DNA from: a virus
IMG/VR virus record: IMGVR_UViG_3300020193_000047
Coordinates: 1 to 40,736 of that record
Length of the DNA: 40,736 bases
Direction: 5' to 3' (one strand)
Both the position numbers and the translations under genes were made by a program. The notes under the pieces were generated by a model. The model saw nothing but the letters and a program-made list of their open reading frames with translations. It searched no databases and was not told the origin of the DNA. Below, piece by piece: positions 33,053 through 40,736 of the stretch (the stretch's first letter is position 1; every line of letters starts with the position of its first letter).

Positions 33053-33543
33053 TAAAAGCTAATAAAAAAATTTGGTTTTTAAATGGTGATCTTGTTAGAT
33101 ATCATCATAGTTCTCGTTCTACAGGAATGGTTACTGTTTATAATATAACTAAAGATAGACTAGAGACTTGTTTGCGTATCGATTTTAGAAAAAATAGACA
33201 AAGGGCATATACTGTAGCAGATACAGCACGACTTGTCAATAGGCATCGTAAATATTTTCCATCATTAATTAAACGTGGAATTATTCCACCACCAACAGGT
33301 GCACAAGTCGGCGGTACACGAGAATGGAAAATAAGAGCATATTACTCTGAGTCGCAAGTAAAAGAGATACGTGATATACTAGCAAGTATACATATTGGAA
33401 GACCAAGAAAAGATAACTTAATAACAAATAATATGACTCCTACAGCACAGGAGTTGACACGAAAAACTGGTAATGGTATACTGGTTTATACAAGAACTGA
33501 AGATGGTAGGTTTATACCTGTTTGGGGAGAGAGCATTAATTAG
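32998..33543 (+). CDS. MerR-like helix-turn-helix DNA-binding protein
   Basis: This 181-residue protein contains a winged-helix pattern of the MerR/excisionase type at about 68-125: YTVADTARLVNRHRKYFPSL, then IKRGIIPPPTG and REWKIRAYYSESQVKEIRDI. A basic 'GRPRK' follows, which resembles an AT-hook core. The N-terminal 60 residues form a separate beta-rich part (WFLNGDLVRYHHSSRSTGMV). The ATG at 32998 follows GGAGGG closely and lies inside the zinc-ribbon gene. Located at the border between virion and replication genes, it is a good candidate for a regulator that recognises DNA in this genome, but its targets are unknown. Confidence 0.7.
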   Translation: MATGKGKIESQAYNNEPVIKANKKIWFLNGDLVRYHHSSRSTGMVTVYNITKDRLETCLRIDFRKNRQRAYTVADTARLVNRHRKYFPSLIKRGIIPPPTGAQVGGTREWKIRAYYSESQVKEIRDILASIHIGRPRKDNLITNNMTPTAQELTRKTGNGILVYTRTEDGRFIPVWGESIN

Positions 33544-33561
33544 CCTATGAAGGAGGCAGCA

Positions 33562-33774
33562 GTGGAAGAACGTAATGATACAAAGGTATCTGTAACACTT
33601 GGATACACACTTAATTTAGGAAACTTTCAATCTTTGCGAGTTGATCTAGGGGTTGTAGATTACACTCGTGACGGTGAGACTACAAACGATGCAATGGATC
33701 GTGTATATGCTTTTGTTGAAAGCAAGGTAGTTGAGAAGGTTCAAGAAGCCAAATCTGAGATTGTAGAAGAATAA
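33562..33774 (+). CDS. Small conserved-looking phage protein before the helicase cluster (70 aa)
   Basis: The GTG at 33562 was chosen because AAGGAGG (33550-33556) lies 5 nt upstream; the in-frame ATG at 33547 would put this site inside the gene. The product (EERNDTKVSVTLGYTLNLGN, then RVDLGVVDYTRDGETT and a C-terminal acidic helix VVEKVQEAKSEIVEE) resembles small proteins found near replication genes in other Gram-positive phages, whose function I do not know. The strand-rich first half and amphipathic tail suggest a small adaptor. It is separated by 2 nt from the next gene. Confidence 0.7.
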   Translation: MEERNDTKVSVTLGYTLNLGNFQSLRVDLGVVDYTRDGETTNDAMDRVYAFVESKVVEKVQEAKSEIVEE

Positions 33775-33776
33775 CT

Positions 33777-34085
33777 ATGGCTGATCGCAAAGACCGAATG
33801 GCTTTGCTCAGTCGCTACAATAAGCTTCATTTGCAGAGATACGAGCAAAAGTCTAATCTCAATCTTAATGTTGAACAGTGGGCTGCAGATGCCCTAGTTG
33901 AATCATATGGGCTAAATGCCTGCTATGATTTATTAGATTATTATTTTGAGGTAGCACAAAATCCTACTTGGAACTTTTTTGCTTATAATGCACAAGAAAT
34001 ATTAAATGGTAGATCTGCTACTGAAAGAGATATAGCTGAAAGACAAGAGCGTAGAGAATTGGCTAGGAAGTGGTTAAGTGAATAA
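33777..34085 (+). CDS. Small protein coupled to the replicative helicase (possible loader)
   Basis: This 102-residue, largely helical and charged protein (RKDRMALLSRYNKLHLQRYE, then YGLNACYDLLDYYFEVAQNP) overlaps the helicase gene by 8 nt and is surely translated with it. The stretch NPTWNFFAYNAQEIL resembles the C-terminal 'W-F-N' pattern of helicase-loader-like proteins of phages, but this resemblance is weak. A loader for the DnaB-type helicase is the natural guess from position; no ATPase motif is present, so an AAA+ DnaC-type loader is excluded. Confidence 0.65.
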   Translation: MADRKDRMALLSRYNKLHLQRYEQKSNLNLNVEQWAADALVESYGLNACYDLLDYYFEVAQNPTWNFFAYNAQEILNGRSATERDIAERQERRELARKWLSE

Positions 34086-35301
34086 TTCAGAATCTAAATT
34101 AATATCTGCTGTACTAGAAGACAAACAGGTACATGTATTGCTTCAAGCAAATATTGATTCAATGCTTAGAACGCATGGAGATGTTTGGAATTTTATCAAG
34201 CGGTATGCAGAAAACAACGGAACAGTACCACCTGTATCTTTAGTAGTAGAAAAGTTTAGAGACTTTGCCCCAACTCAAGGAATAGGATCTACAAAGCATC
34301 ATCTTGAAGAATTTCAAGCAGACTATTTAAATGATAGTCTAAAAGATATTATTCGTAATGCTGCTACAGAGGTTCAGGGTGGGCAGGGTGTAAAAGCATT
34401 AGAACAACTAATTACAAAGACTTCTGAGTTAAAGAAGAATACATCCGCTATTCGTGATATTGATGCTACCGATATTCAGTCTGCAGTTGCATATTTTGAA
34501 AATGTAAAAAAGCAACAAGAACTAGGTAAGATTGGAATTAAGACAGGCTTGCCAGGGTTTGACAATTACCTCCCTTCAGGAATCATGCCAGGACAATTGG
34601 GGATTTTCCTAGCATATCCAGGTATTGGCAAATCTTGGCTTGCTCTTTACTTTGCTGTACAAGCATGGAAACAGGGCAAGACACCAATGATTATAAGTCT
34701 TGAAATGTCTGAGACAGAAGTTCGTAATCGTGTGTTTGCGATTATGGGTGAAGGTCTATGGTCACATCGCAAGATTTCTAATGGCAATATTGAAATAGAT
34801 ATGTTGAAGAAATGGCACGACAATAAGATTGCTGGCAAGCCACCCTTTCATATTATTTCAAATGATAGTGGTGGAGAAATTAATCCATCAGTTATTCGTG
34901 GAAAGATTGATCAGTACCGCCCAGACTTTGTAATTGTAGATTATCTACAACTTATGGCACCAAACCAAAAGTCTGAGAACGAAACGGTACGCATGAAAAA
35001 TCTGTCTCGTGAATTAAAGCTTATGTCTATTAGTGAAGAAGTTCCTATTATTGCAATTTCATCTGCGACACCAGATGATGTTACTAATATGAGCACAGTC
35101 CCAACGCTAGGTCAAACTGCTTGGTCACGTCAGATTGCATACGACGCTGACTGGGTTTTAGCTCTTGGTAGGGCGACGAATAGTGATATAATTGAATGTG
35201 CGTTTAGAAAAAACCGTAATGGATTTATGGGAGACTTTTTAGTACAAGCAGATTTTGATAAAGGATATTACAGATATAAGGATTATGAAGACAAAAAATA
35301 A
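34078..35301 (+). CDS. dnaB: Replicative DNA helicase, DnaB type
   Basis: This 407-residue RecA-fold helicase unwinds DNA at the phage fork. It has an N-terminal helical region (SESKLISAVLEDKQVHVLLQ), Walker A AYPGIGKSWLAL with K185, the conserved ISLEMSETEV motif, Walker B PDFVIVDYLQLM near 282-293 and a closing arginine-finger-like region (FRKNRNGFMGDFLVQADFD). It starts at GTG 34078, overlapping the upstream gene by 8 nt, and overlaps the primase start by 17 nt, so the three are translated as a unit. Its length is somewhat short compared with bacterial DnaB (about 470), mostly because of a reduced N-terminal domain. Confidence 0.92.
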   Translation: MNNSESKLISAVLEDKQVHVLLQANIDSMLRTHGDVWNFIKRYAENNGTVPPVSLVVEKFRDFAPTQGIGSTKHHLEEFQADYLNDSLKDIIRNAATEVQGGQGVKALEQLITKTSELKKNTSAIRDIDATDIQSAVAYFENVKKQQELGKIGIKTGLPGFDNYLPSGIMPGQLGIFLAYPGIGKSWLALYFAVQAWKQGKTPMIISLEMSETEVRNRVFAIMGEGLWSHRKISNGNIEIDMLKKWHDNKIAGKPPFHIISNDSGGEINPSVIRGKIDQYRPDFVIVDYLQLMAPNQKSENETVRMKNLSRELKLMSISEEVPIIAISSATPDDVTNMSTVPTLGQTAWSRQIAYDADWVLALGRATNSDIIECAFRKNRNGFMGDFLVQADFDKGYYRYKDYEDKK

Positions 35302-36217
35302 CGATATATACACACAACAACAAATACAACGAGTACTGACTGGTGCTGGAATAGATATAGAAGCAGAATACGGTACTGATTATATTATATTTTGTCCATA
35401 TCACAATAACAACAGAACCCCTGCTGGTGAAGTATCTAAAGAGTCTGGATTATTTTTTTGTTTTGGATGTCAAACAACTAAAAATTTAACTGAATTAATT
35501 ATGCATATGACTGGTAGATCTTATTTTGAATCTATCAGATATATTAAAAGCAAAGAGACTGAGACTAATTTAGAAGATGTAATTAATAAGGCTCTTTATG
35601 CTGCTCCCGACTTTGTGCAGTATGACGAATTATTAATTAAAAGATTGGCAAAACAGGCTACTGACAGCCCAAGAGCTACATCATATTTTGAGGGTCGTAG
35701 AATAAATAAAGAGTCAATGTTTAAATTTGATTTAGGCTATTCTGAAAAACAGGATTCAGTTATTGTTCCAATGCATTCTCCCGACGGTATGTGTATAGGT
35801 TTTGTAGCAAGAACGGTAGAAGGAAAAGAATTTAAAAATACACCAGGATTACCCAAGAGTAAGATATTATTTAATTTGCACAGAGTAAAGTCTTCTAGTA
35901 CAGTATATTTAGTAGAGTCTTCTTTTGATGCTATTAGATTAGACCAAGTAGGATTACCCGCAGTTGCCACGCTGGGGGCTAATGTTTCATCAAGCCAGAT
36001 GAAACTATTAGAAAAGTACTTCACAAATGTTGTGCTTGTGGCAGATAATGATGAAGCAGGCTCAATTATGGCTGACCGCCTAGTTGAGAAATTAGGGTCA
36101 CTAGTTACTATAGTTAAATTAGATAAACAATATAAAGATATAGGCGATATGAATGATGATGCTATTAGACAACTGGAATACTCGTTTGACAACTCCATCA
36201 TTTCTATGCTAAAATAG
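35285..36217 (+). CDS. DNA primase, DnaG type (zinc finger and TOPRIM)
   Basis: Primases make RNA primers at the fork. ATG 35285 was chosen with AAGGA at 35278-35282, inside the helicase end. The 310-residue product has a CHC2-type zinc finger (CPYH at 37-40, CFGC at 59-62) and a TOPRIM core with Glu in VYLVESSFDAIRL and the acidic ADNDEAGSIMADRLVEKL motif. It lacks the C-terminal helicase-binding domain of bacterial DnaG (full length about 600), as expected for a phage short form. It sits directly after the helicase gene, overlapping it. Its 3' end contains the -35/-10 promoter for the SSB gene. Confidence 0.9.
   Translation: MKTKNNDIYTQQQIQRVLTGAGIDIEAEYGTDYIIFCPYHNNNRTPAGEVSKESGLFFCFGCQTTKNLTELIMHMTGRSYFESIRYIKSKETETNLEDVINKALYAAPDFVQYDELLIKRLAKQATDSPRATSYFEGRRINKESMFKFDLGYSEKQDSVIVPMHSPDGMCIGFVARTVEGKEFKNTPGLPKSKILFNLHRVKSSSTVYLVESSFDAIRLDQVGLPAVATLGANVSSSQMKLLEKYFTNVVLVADNDEAGSIMADRLVEKLGSLVTIVKLDKQYKDIGDMNDDAIRQLEYSFDNSIISMLK
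36186..36215 (+). promoter_or_regulatory. Promoter with -35 TTGACA and extended -10 (TGCTAAAAT) before SSB
   Basis: TTGACA at 36186-36191, an 18-nt spacer, then TAAAAT at 36210-36215 within the extended form TGCTAAAAT (36207-36215). It is the only copy in the window with an exact -35 consensus. The ribosome-binding site AAGGAG (36230-36235) leads into ATG 36242. Confidence 0.6.
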
Positions 36218-36241
36218 AAAAACTTATATAAGGAGAAAACA

Positions 36242-36895
36242 ATGGCAATAGTTAAAGGGCTTAAAAACATCAACGCATTAGTTGAAAAGCCAAAATATGA
36301 AAGCACAGGAACAAAGGTTCGTTGGGTTAAGTTAGCTGACGGACAAGCAGCAAAGATTAGATTCGTTAACGAGTTAGACCAAGATTCGGCAAACTATAAT
36401 GAGGATCGTGGATTGGCAGTAGTATGCTCAGAACATACAAATCCAAAAGACTATAAGCGTAAGGCTGCATGTACTATGGAATCTGAGGGTCGTTGCTTTG
36501 GTTGCGAAATGGCACGTAAAGAGCCAAAGAGTGGCTGGAGAGCACGTCTTCGTTTCTACACAAATGTACTTGTAGATGATGGAACAGAAGATCCATATAT
36601 TGCAGTATGGTCGCAAGGTATTAGTAAGCAGTCTGCATTTAATACAATTCGTGAGTATGCACTTGAAACAGGTAGTATCTCAAACTTAGTATGGAAACTA
36701 AAGCGTAATGGCCAGGGTACTGAAACAAATTACACACTTATTCCATCAACACCTGATACTGAACCATTTAAATGGGAAGGTAATGAATATTTCAATCTTG
36801 AAAAGGTAGTCCGTGAAGTTCCATATCCAGAGCAAGAAGCATTTTACTTTGGATTTGATACTCCATCAACAACTGCTACAAACATTGATTGGTAG
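36242..36895 (+). CDS. Single-stranded DNA-binding protein, T4 gp32-like, with zinc site
   Basis: The protein coats single-stranded DNA at the fork. The 217-residue product has an OB-type core (TKVRWVKLADGQAAKIRFVN, then RLRFYTNVLVDD) and four possible zinc ligands, H65, C77, C85 and C88. In T4 gp32 they are H64, C77, C87 and C90, so the spacing is nearly the same. The C-terminus (EAFYFGFDTPSTTATNIDW) is mildly acidic and ends in an aromatic, but is not the long acidic tail of gp32. It has its own promoter with a strong ribosome-binding site and lies 3 nt before the polymerase. Assignment is from these residues and genomic position; other OB-fold families remain possible. Confidence 0.72.
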   Translation: MAIVKGLKNINALVEKPKYESTGTKVRWVKLADGQAAKIRFVNELDQDSANYNEDRGLAVVCSEHTNPKDYKRKAACTMESEGRCFGCEMARKEPKSGWRARLRFYTNVLVDDGTEDPYIAVWSQGISKQSAFNTIREYALETGSISNLVWKLKRNGQGTETNYTLIPSTPDTEPFKWEGNEYFNLEKVVREVPYPEQEAFYFGFDTPSTTATNIDW

Positions 36896-36898
36896 TAG

Positions 36899-39800
36899 AT
36901 GAATTACGTTGGGCTTCATGTCCACACACATTACTCGTTAATGGATGGTGTGGCTACTCCGCAGGAATATGTAAATAGAGCCGTAGATCTTGGTATGCAA
37001 GCAATTGCAATTACAGATCATGGAACTCTATCAGGTCATCGTGAGATGTACCGTGCTGCAAAAGAAGCAGGCATAAAGCCCATATTAGGCGTGGAGGGCT
37101 ATATGACAACAGATATGGCTGACAAGAGAGCAAAGGCAGACCGCACTGATCCTCTTGATCAAAACTATCATCATATAGTCCTTCTAGCTAAGAATCAACA
37201 AGGTTTGGAAAACCTAAATAAGATTAATGAGATTGCTTGGACTGAAGGATTTTTTAGTAAGCCAAGATTTGATTTTGAAACATTAAAGAAATATAAAGAA
37301 GGAATTATTGTAACTTCTGCCTGCCTAAGTGGCTGGGTAGCAAAAGCGGTAGAGCTAGATGAACTAGCAGTTGCAAAGAAACATATTAAATGGTTTAAAG
37401 AAACTTTTGGAGATGATTATTATATTGAGGTAATGCCTCATAACTCTGAAAAGGTAAATAAAGGATTAGCAGAATTAGCAAAATCTATGGGGGTAAAGCT
37501 AGTAGTTACTCCTGATTGTCATCATTCTGATACCAGCCAAAAAGAGATTCAGGAACTAATGCTTATCCTGAATACCCACGCAAAATTACAGAAAAATGCT
37601 ACATACGACAAGTCTAAGAAGCATAAAGATATGATGGAAAGACTTAACTATCTTTATGGTGCAGATCGTCAAATGTCATTCCAATCATTTGATATTCATC
37701 TTTTGTCTTATCAAGAAATGAAAGATGCAATGCTAAAGCATGGTATTGATAATGAAGAAATGTTTACATCTACACTTGAGATTTGTAACAAGGTTGAAGA
37801 ATATGATATACAATCTGGATTAAATCTACTGCCAGTGCAGTATCGTAAGCCAGGAGAAGAGTTACGCAAACTTGCACTTGAAGGATTAAAAGAGCGTGGT
37901 CTTGATACAAACAAAGAATACTTAGATCGTCTTGATGAAGAACTAGAAATTATTAATCAAAAGAATTTTGCCCCATACTTTTTGGTTGTTCGTAATATGC
38001 TTAACTGGGCAAAGAAGGAAGGAATTATGGTTGGTCCAGGTCGTGGATCTTCTGCTGGTTCGCTTCTTTGTTATTCAATTGGTATTACAGACATTGATCC
38101 AATTGAGCACGGACTTTTGTTCTTTCGTTTTATTAATCCTGAGCGTAACGACTTCCCTGATATTGATTCAGATATTCAGGATTCACGCCGTGATGAAGTA
38201 AAAGATTATCTAGTTAGACAATATCGGCATGTTGCATCTATTGCTACATTTCTAGAATTTAAAGATAAGGGTGTTGTACGAGATGTTTCTCGTGCTTTGA
38301 ACATACCGTTGCCAGATGTAAATAAAGTATTAAAGACTGTAGATACATGGGATGATTTCTGTACATCTAAAAACTCTTCTTGGTTCCGTGATAAATATCC
38401 AGAAGTCGTAGTGTATGGTGAACAACTTCGTGGTCGCATCCGTGGAACTGGTATTCACGCTGCAGGTGTAGTAACTAGCAAGGAGCCAATCTTTAAGTAT
38501 GCTCCTATGGAAACTCGTAATGTAACTGGTGCAGATGAGCGTATCCCAGTTGTGGCGGTAGATATGGAAGAAGCAGAACGCATTGGTTTAATTAAGATTG
38601 ATGCACTTGGTTTAAAGACTTTAAGTGTTGTTAAAGATACTCTTGATATTATTGAAGATAGACACGGAAAGAAAATAGATATCCTTAATATTGATATGGA
38701 TGATAAAAATGTATATCAGATGTTATCTGATGGGTATACAAAAGGTGTGTTTCAGTGCGAAGCAGCCCCATATACTAACCTACTGATAAAGATGGGTGTA
38801 AAAAATCTTTCTGAATTGGCTGCTTCAAACGCTCTCGTCCGACCTGGTGCTATGAATACTATTGGTAAAGATTATATTGCTCGTAAACATGGTAGACAAA
38901 ATATTGATTATATTCATCAGATATTAAAGCCATTTACTGAAGAAACATATGGGTGTATCCTATACCAGGAACAGGTTATGCAGGCTTGCGTTGAACTTGG
39001 TGGTATGACAATGGCAGAGGCAGACAAGGTTCGTAAAATCATTGGTAAAAAGAAGGACGCAAGAGAGTTTGATGTTTTCCAAGATCAGTTTATTAAGGGT
39101 GCTTCTCGTTATGTTGCTCCTAATGATGCTCTTGATTTATGGCATGACTTTGAAGCACATGCAGGATATTCGTTCAACAAGAGTCATGCGGTTGCTTATT
39201 CTACGCTCTCGTATTGGACGGCGTGGTTAAAATATTATTATCCAATAGAATTTATGTTTGCTCTTCTCAAAAATGAGAAGGATAAAGATGCAAGAACGGA
39301 GTACTTAATTGAAGCAAAAAGAATGGGCATTCCAATTAAACTACCTCATATTAATGATTCGGATAAAGATTTTAAAATTGAGGGTAAGGGCATTAGGTTT
39401 GGACTCAGTGCTATCAAGTTTATATCTGACAAAATTGCAGAGAGATATATTGAAGCAAGACCTTTTAAAACGTTTAAAGAAGTAGAAGAGTTTACTTTTA
39501 CAAAAGGTAACGGAGTTAATAGCCGTGCACTTCAAGCAATGAATGCTGTTGGTGCACTAACTTTCCCAGATAATCCAGGGGATGCAGTAAAGGTTAAAGA
39601 GAACTTATATGAGTATCTCAATCTTCCTGAATTTAATATATCTATACCACAACACTATTATGCGTACATAAATGATATTGAAGAATATGAAGAAAAGGGC
39701 GCATTCATTTTGATGGGTATGGTAAAATCAATTAAGAGATCAAAAGGATGGTCAAGGGTAGAGTTGTTAGATAAGACAGGAAGCGTGGGTATATTTGATG

Positions 39801-40174
39801 AAGAAAATACCACTATTGAGGCTGGTCGTTCTTATATTATTCTTGCAAACGATAATAGGGTTGTATCTGCAGTACCTGTGGATGAAATAAAAGAATCTAA
39901 AGACGCACTTGTTAAGTTTTTAAATTACAAGATGTTGCCATATAAAGATGATGAGATGTTTGTTGTTTCTTTTAAGCCAAGAACTACGAAGACTGGCAAG
40001 AAGATGGCATCCTTAACGCTGGCTGATGCTGCCAGAGAACTACACGCAGTTACAGTATTTCCAATGGCATTTCCAAAAGCATATATGAATGTTGAAGCAG
40101 GTAGTGTATATAGGTTTGAGTTTGGCAAAACAAAAGACGGTACAGTAATAATGGAGGATGTAAAAAATGTTTGA
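36899..40174 (+). CDS. dnaE: DNA polymerase III alpha subunit, DnaE type, with PHP domain
   Basis: The 1091-residue enzyme is the fork polymerase. An N-terminal PHP domain has HVHTHYSLMDG at 7-17, ITDHG and VVTPDCHH, so metal ligands for a proofreading nuclease are largely kept. The polymerase core has GPGRGSSAGSLLCYSIGITD, catalytic D423 and D425 in FPDIDSDIQ, and D568 in IKIDALGLKTLS. A C-terminal OB-like domain (GAFILMGMVKSIKRSKGW) follows; no clear tau-binding tail is seen. It is slightly shorter than E. coli DnaE (1160). The ATG has no good ribosome-binding site but begins 3 nt after the SSB stop, so it probably relies on reinitiation. It overlaps the MazG-like gene by 8 nt. Confidence 0.95.
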   Translation: MNYVGLHVHTHYSLMDGVATPQEYVNRAVDLGMQAIAITDHGTLSGHREMYRAAKEAGIKPILGVEGYMTTDMADKRAKADRTDPLDQNYHHIVLLAKNQQGLENLNKINEIAWTEGFFSKPRFDFETLKKYKEGIIVTSACLSGWVAKAVELDELAVAKKHIKWFKETFGDDYYIEVMPHNSEKVNKGLAELAKSMGVKLVVTPDCHHSDTSQKEIQELMLILNTHAKLQKNATYDKSKKHKDMMERLNYLYGADRQMSFQSFDIHLLSYQEMKDAMLKHGIDNEEMFTSTLEICNKVEEYDIQSGLNLLPVQYRKPGEELRKLALEGLKERGLDTNKEYLDRLDEELEIINQKNFAPYFLVVRNMLNWAKKEGIMVGPGRGSSAGSLLCYSIGITDIDPIEHGLLFFRFINPERNDFPDIDSDIQDSRRDEVKDYLVRQYRHVASIATFLEFKDKGVVRDVSRALNIPLPDVNKVLKTVDTWDDFCTSKNSSWFRDKYPEVVVYGEQLRGRIRGTGIHAAGVVTSKEPIFKYAPMETRNVTGADERIPVVAVDMEEAERIGLIKIDALGLKTLSVVKDTLDIIEDRHGKKIDILNIDMDDKNVYQMLSDGYTKGVFQCEAAPYTNLLIKMGVKNLSELAASNALVRPGAMNTIGKDYIARKHGRQNIDYIHQILKPFTEETYGCILYQEQVMQACVELGGMTMAEADKVRKIIGKKKDAREFDVFQDQFIKGASRYVAPNDALDLWHDFEAHAGYSFNKSHAVAYSTLSYWTAWLKYYYPIEFMFALLKNEKDKDARTEYLIEAKRMGIPIKLPHINDSDKDFKIEGKGIRFGLSAIKFISDKIAERYIEARPFKTFKEVEEFTFTKGNGVNSRALQAMNAVGALTFPDNPGDAVKVKENLYEYLNLPEFNISIPQHYYAYINDIEEYEEKGAFILMGMVKSIKRSKGWSRVELLDKTGSVGIFDEENTTIEAGRSYIILANDNRVVSAVPVDEIKESKDALVKFLNYKMLPYKDDEMFVVSFKPRTTKTGKKMASLTLADAARELHAVTVFPMAFPKAYMNVEAGSVYRFEFGKTKDGTVIMEDVKNV

Positions 40175-40484
40175 TGAGTTAGCAGAACAAATACACAAGA
40201 ATGCAGTAGAAAAAGGTTTCTGGGATAAAACTGTAGACCCTATCTTTGTAGCAAAACAAATGATGATGATTGTCTCTGAGGTGTCAGAGGCCATGGAAGC
40301 ACTTCGTAAAGATATGGATCCAGATCAGATATCAGATGAGTTTGCAGATATTATTATTCGTACCCTTGATTTGTATGCTGGTATTGCAGAGGCAGGGTAT
40401 GTAAAAAAATCCCTTGATTATGCCATCAAAGAAAAGATGGAAAGAAATACACATAGACCAAAGAAGCATGGGGTAAGATTCTAA
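40167..40484 (+). CDS. MazG-like nucleoside triphosphate pyrophosphohydrolase
   Basis: The 105-residue product has the all-alpha NTP-pyrophosphatase motif ExxE-(16)-ExxD: E38 and E41 in SEVSEAMEAL, E58 and D61 in DEFADIII. Such enzymes hydrolyse noncanonical nucleotides or (p)ppGpp-related compounds; in phages they may adjust the nucleotide pool or the starvation signal. GGAGG at 40152-40156 precedes ATG 40167, which overlaps the polymerase stop by 8 nt. It overlaps the next gene by one base. Substrate cannot be told from sequence. Confidence 0.85.
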   Translation: MFDELAEQIHKNAVEKGFWDKTVDPIFVAKQMMMIVSEVSEAMEALRKDMDPDQISDEFADIIIRTLDLYAGIAEAGYVKKSLDYAIKEKMERNTHRPKKHGVRF

Positions 40485-40736
40485 TGACAGTAACAATAGA
40501 AGAAGTGCTAGCACAACTAAATCCTAAATTAAGAAAAAATATTCTTGTTGGAGATGAGGTTCCAAAGACTGAGTATGCAGCAACACCTAGCTTTGGCCTT
40601 AACCGTGCACTTAATGGTGGGTTCCCATATGGAAGACAGGTATTGGTTTGGGGCAATAAGTCAAGCGCCAAGTCTTCTTTATGCTTACAAGTTGTCTCTA
40701 TTGCACAAAAAGAGGGCAGAGTTTGTGCTTGGATAG
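40484..40736 (+). CDS. RecA/UvsX-like recombinase (3' end outside window)
   Basis: The frame runs from ATG 40484 (TAATG overlap with MazG-like gene) off the end of the window; only 84 codons are visible. The segment SFGLNRALNGGFPYGRQVLV resembles the RecA start (LGIGGLPKGRIVEIYG), followed by WGNKSSAKSSLCLQVVSIAQ at the Walker A position, with Ala-Lys-Ser-Ser in place of the usual Gly-Lys-Thr-Thr, as in some phage UvsX proteins. It then enters a strand VCAWI where RecA has AAFID. Such enzymes catalyse strand exchange in recombination-dependent replication. A RadA/DnaB-like ATPase is a less likely alternative because the protein begins directly with the ATPase core. Confidence 0.75.
   Translation, partial: MTVTIEEVLAQLNPKLRKNILVGDEVPKTEYAATPSFGLNRALNGGFPYGRQVLVWGNKSSAKSSLCLQVVSIAQKEGRVCAWI

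Noticed and set aside
35737-36306. Minus-strand frame of 189 codons across primase and SSB genes
   Set aside because: Overlaps two strongly supported genes and a promoter, with no ribosome-binding site or domain.
1-40736. CRISPR arrays, tRNA or rRNA genes, insertion sequences
   Set aside because: No regularly spaced repeats, cloverleaf-like segments or transposase frames were noticed. This was judged by eye; a tRNAscan/CRISPR search would be decisive.

Overview
This window is a contiguous piece of a tailed double-stranded DNA phage (or prophage-like) genome of the long-tailed, siphovirus type. All recognisable genes lie on the + strand, are tightly packed (often overlapping by 1-17 nt), and are AT-rich. 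The head genes resemble the PBSX/HK97 lineage (PBSX-type portal, XkdF-type protease, HK97-fold capsid), and the tail hub starts like actinophage minor tail proteins. This suggests a Gram-positive host. A low-GC actinobacterium is plausible, helped by two apparently leaderless genes, but this is inference. No integrase, terminase, lysis gene, tRNA or CRISPR array was seen; both window ends cut through genes.

Layout. 1-1427: 3' end of a fibronectin-III/glycine-rich adhesin and a very short gene matching the N-terminus of a phage structural family. 1506-3536: adenosylcobalamin-dependent (class II) ribonucleotide reductase. 3586-8100: head module (small protein, portal, protease with a probable nested scaffold gene, major capsid). 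8189-11216: head-tail connector and neck genes. 11290-18712: tail tube, two paralogous tail-assembly chaperones and a 1873-residue tape measure. 18712-32198: tail tip and adhesins (small tail protein, 1375-residue hub, H-lectin-like protein, two giant fibres). 32198-34085: small genes (three short coiled-coil proteins, a zinc ribbon, a MerR-like regulator, two unknowns). 34078-40736: replication module (DnaB-type helicase, DnaG-type primase, gp32-like zinc SSB, DnaE-type polymerase, MazG-like pyrophosphohydrolase, start of a RecA/UvsX-like recombinase). Ribonucleotide reductase and MazG would shape the nucleotide pool that this replisome uses. No gene-free stretch exceeds about 90 bases.

Regulation. 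The same extended -10 motif, TGNTATAAT or a close variant, usually without a visible -35, precedes many transcription units (near 1440, 3539/3570, 5615, 8162, 11222, 11980, 12705, 23357, 32415 and 36207). Several copies follow or overlap a hairpin terminator, so the structural region looks like a string of terminator-promoter cassettes rather than one long operon. The most interesting observations are: (i) the tail-assembly chaperone pair is encoded as two separate, duplicated genes instead of by programmed frameshifting; (ii) a strong internal ribosome-binding site and ATG exactly at the protease-scaffold junction; (iii) the recurrent extended -10 promoter family, with leaderless starts.
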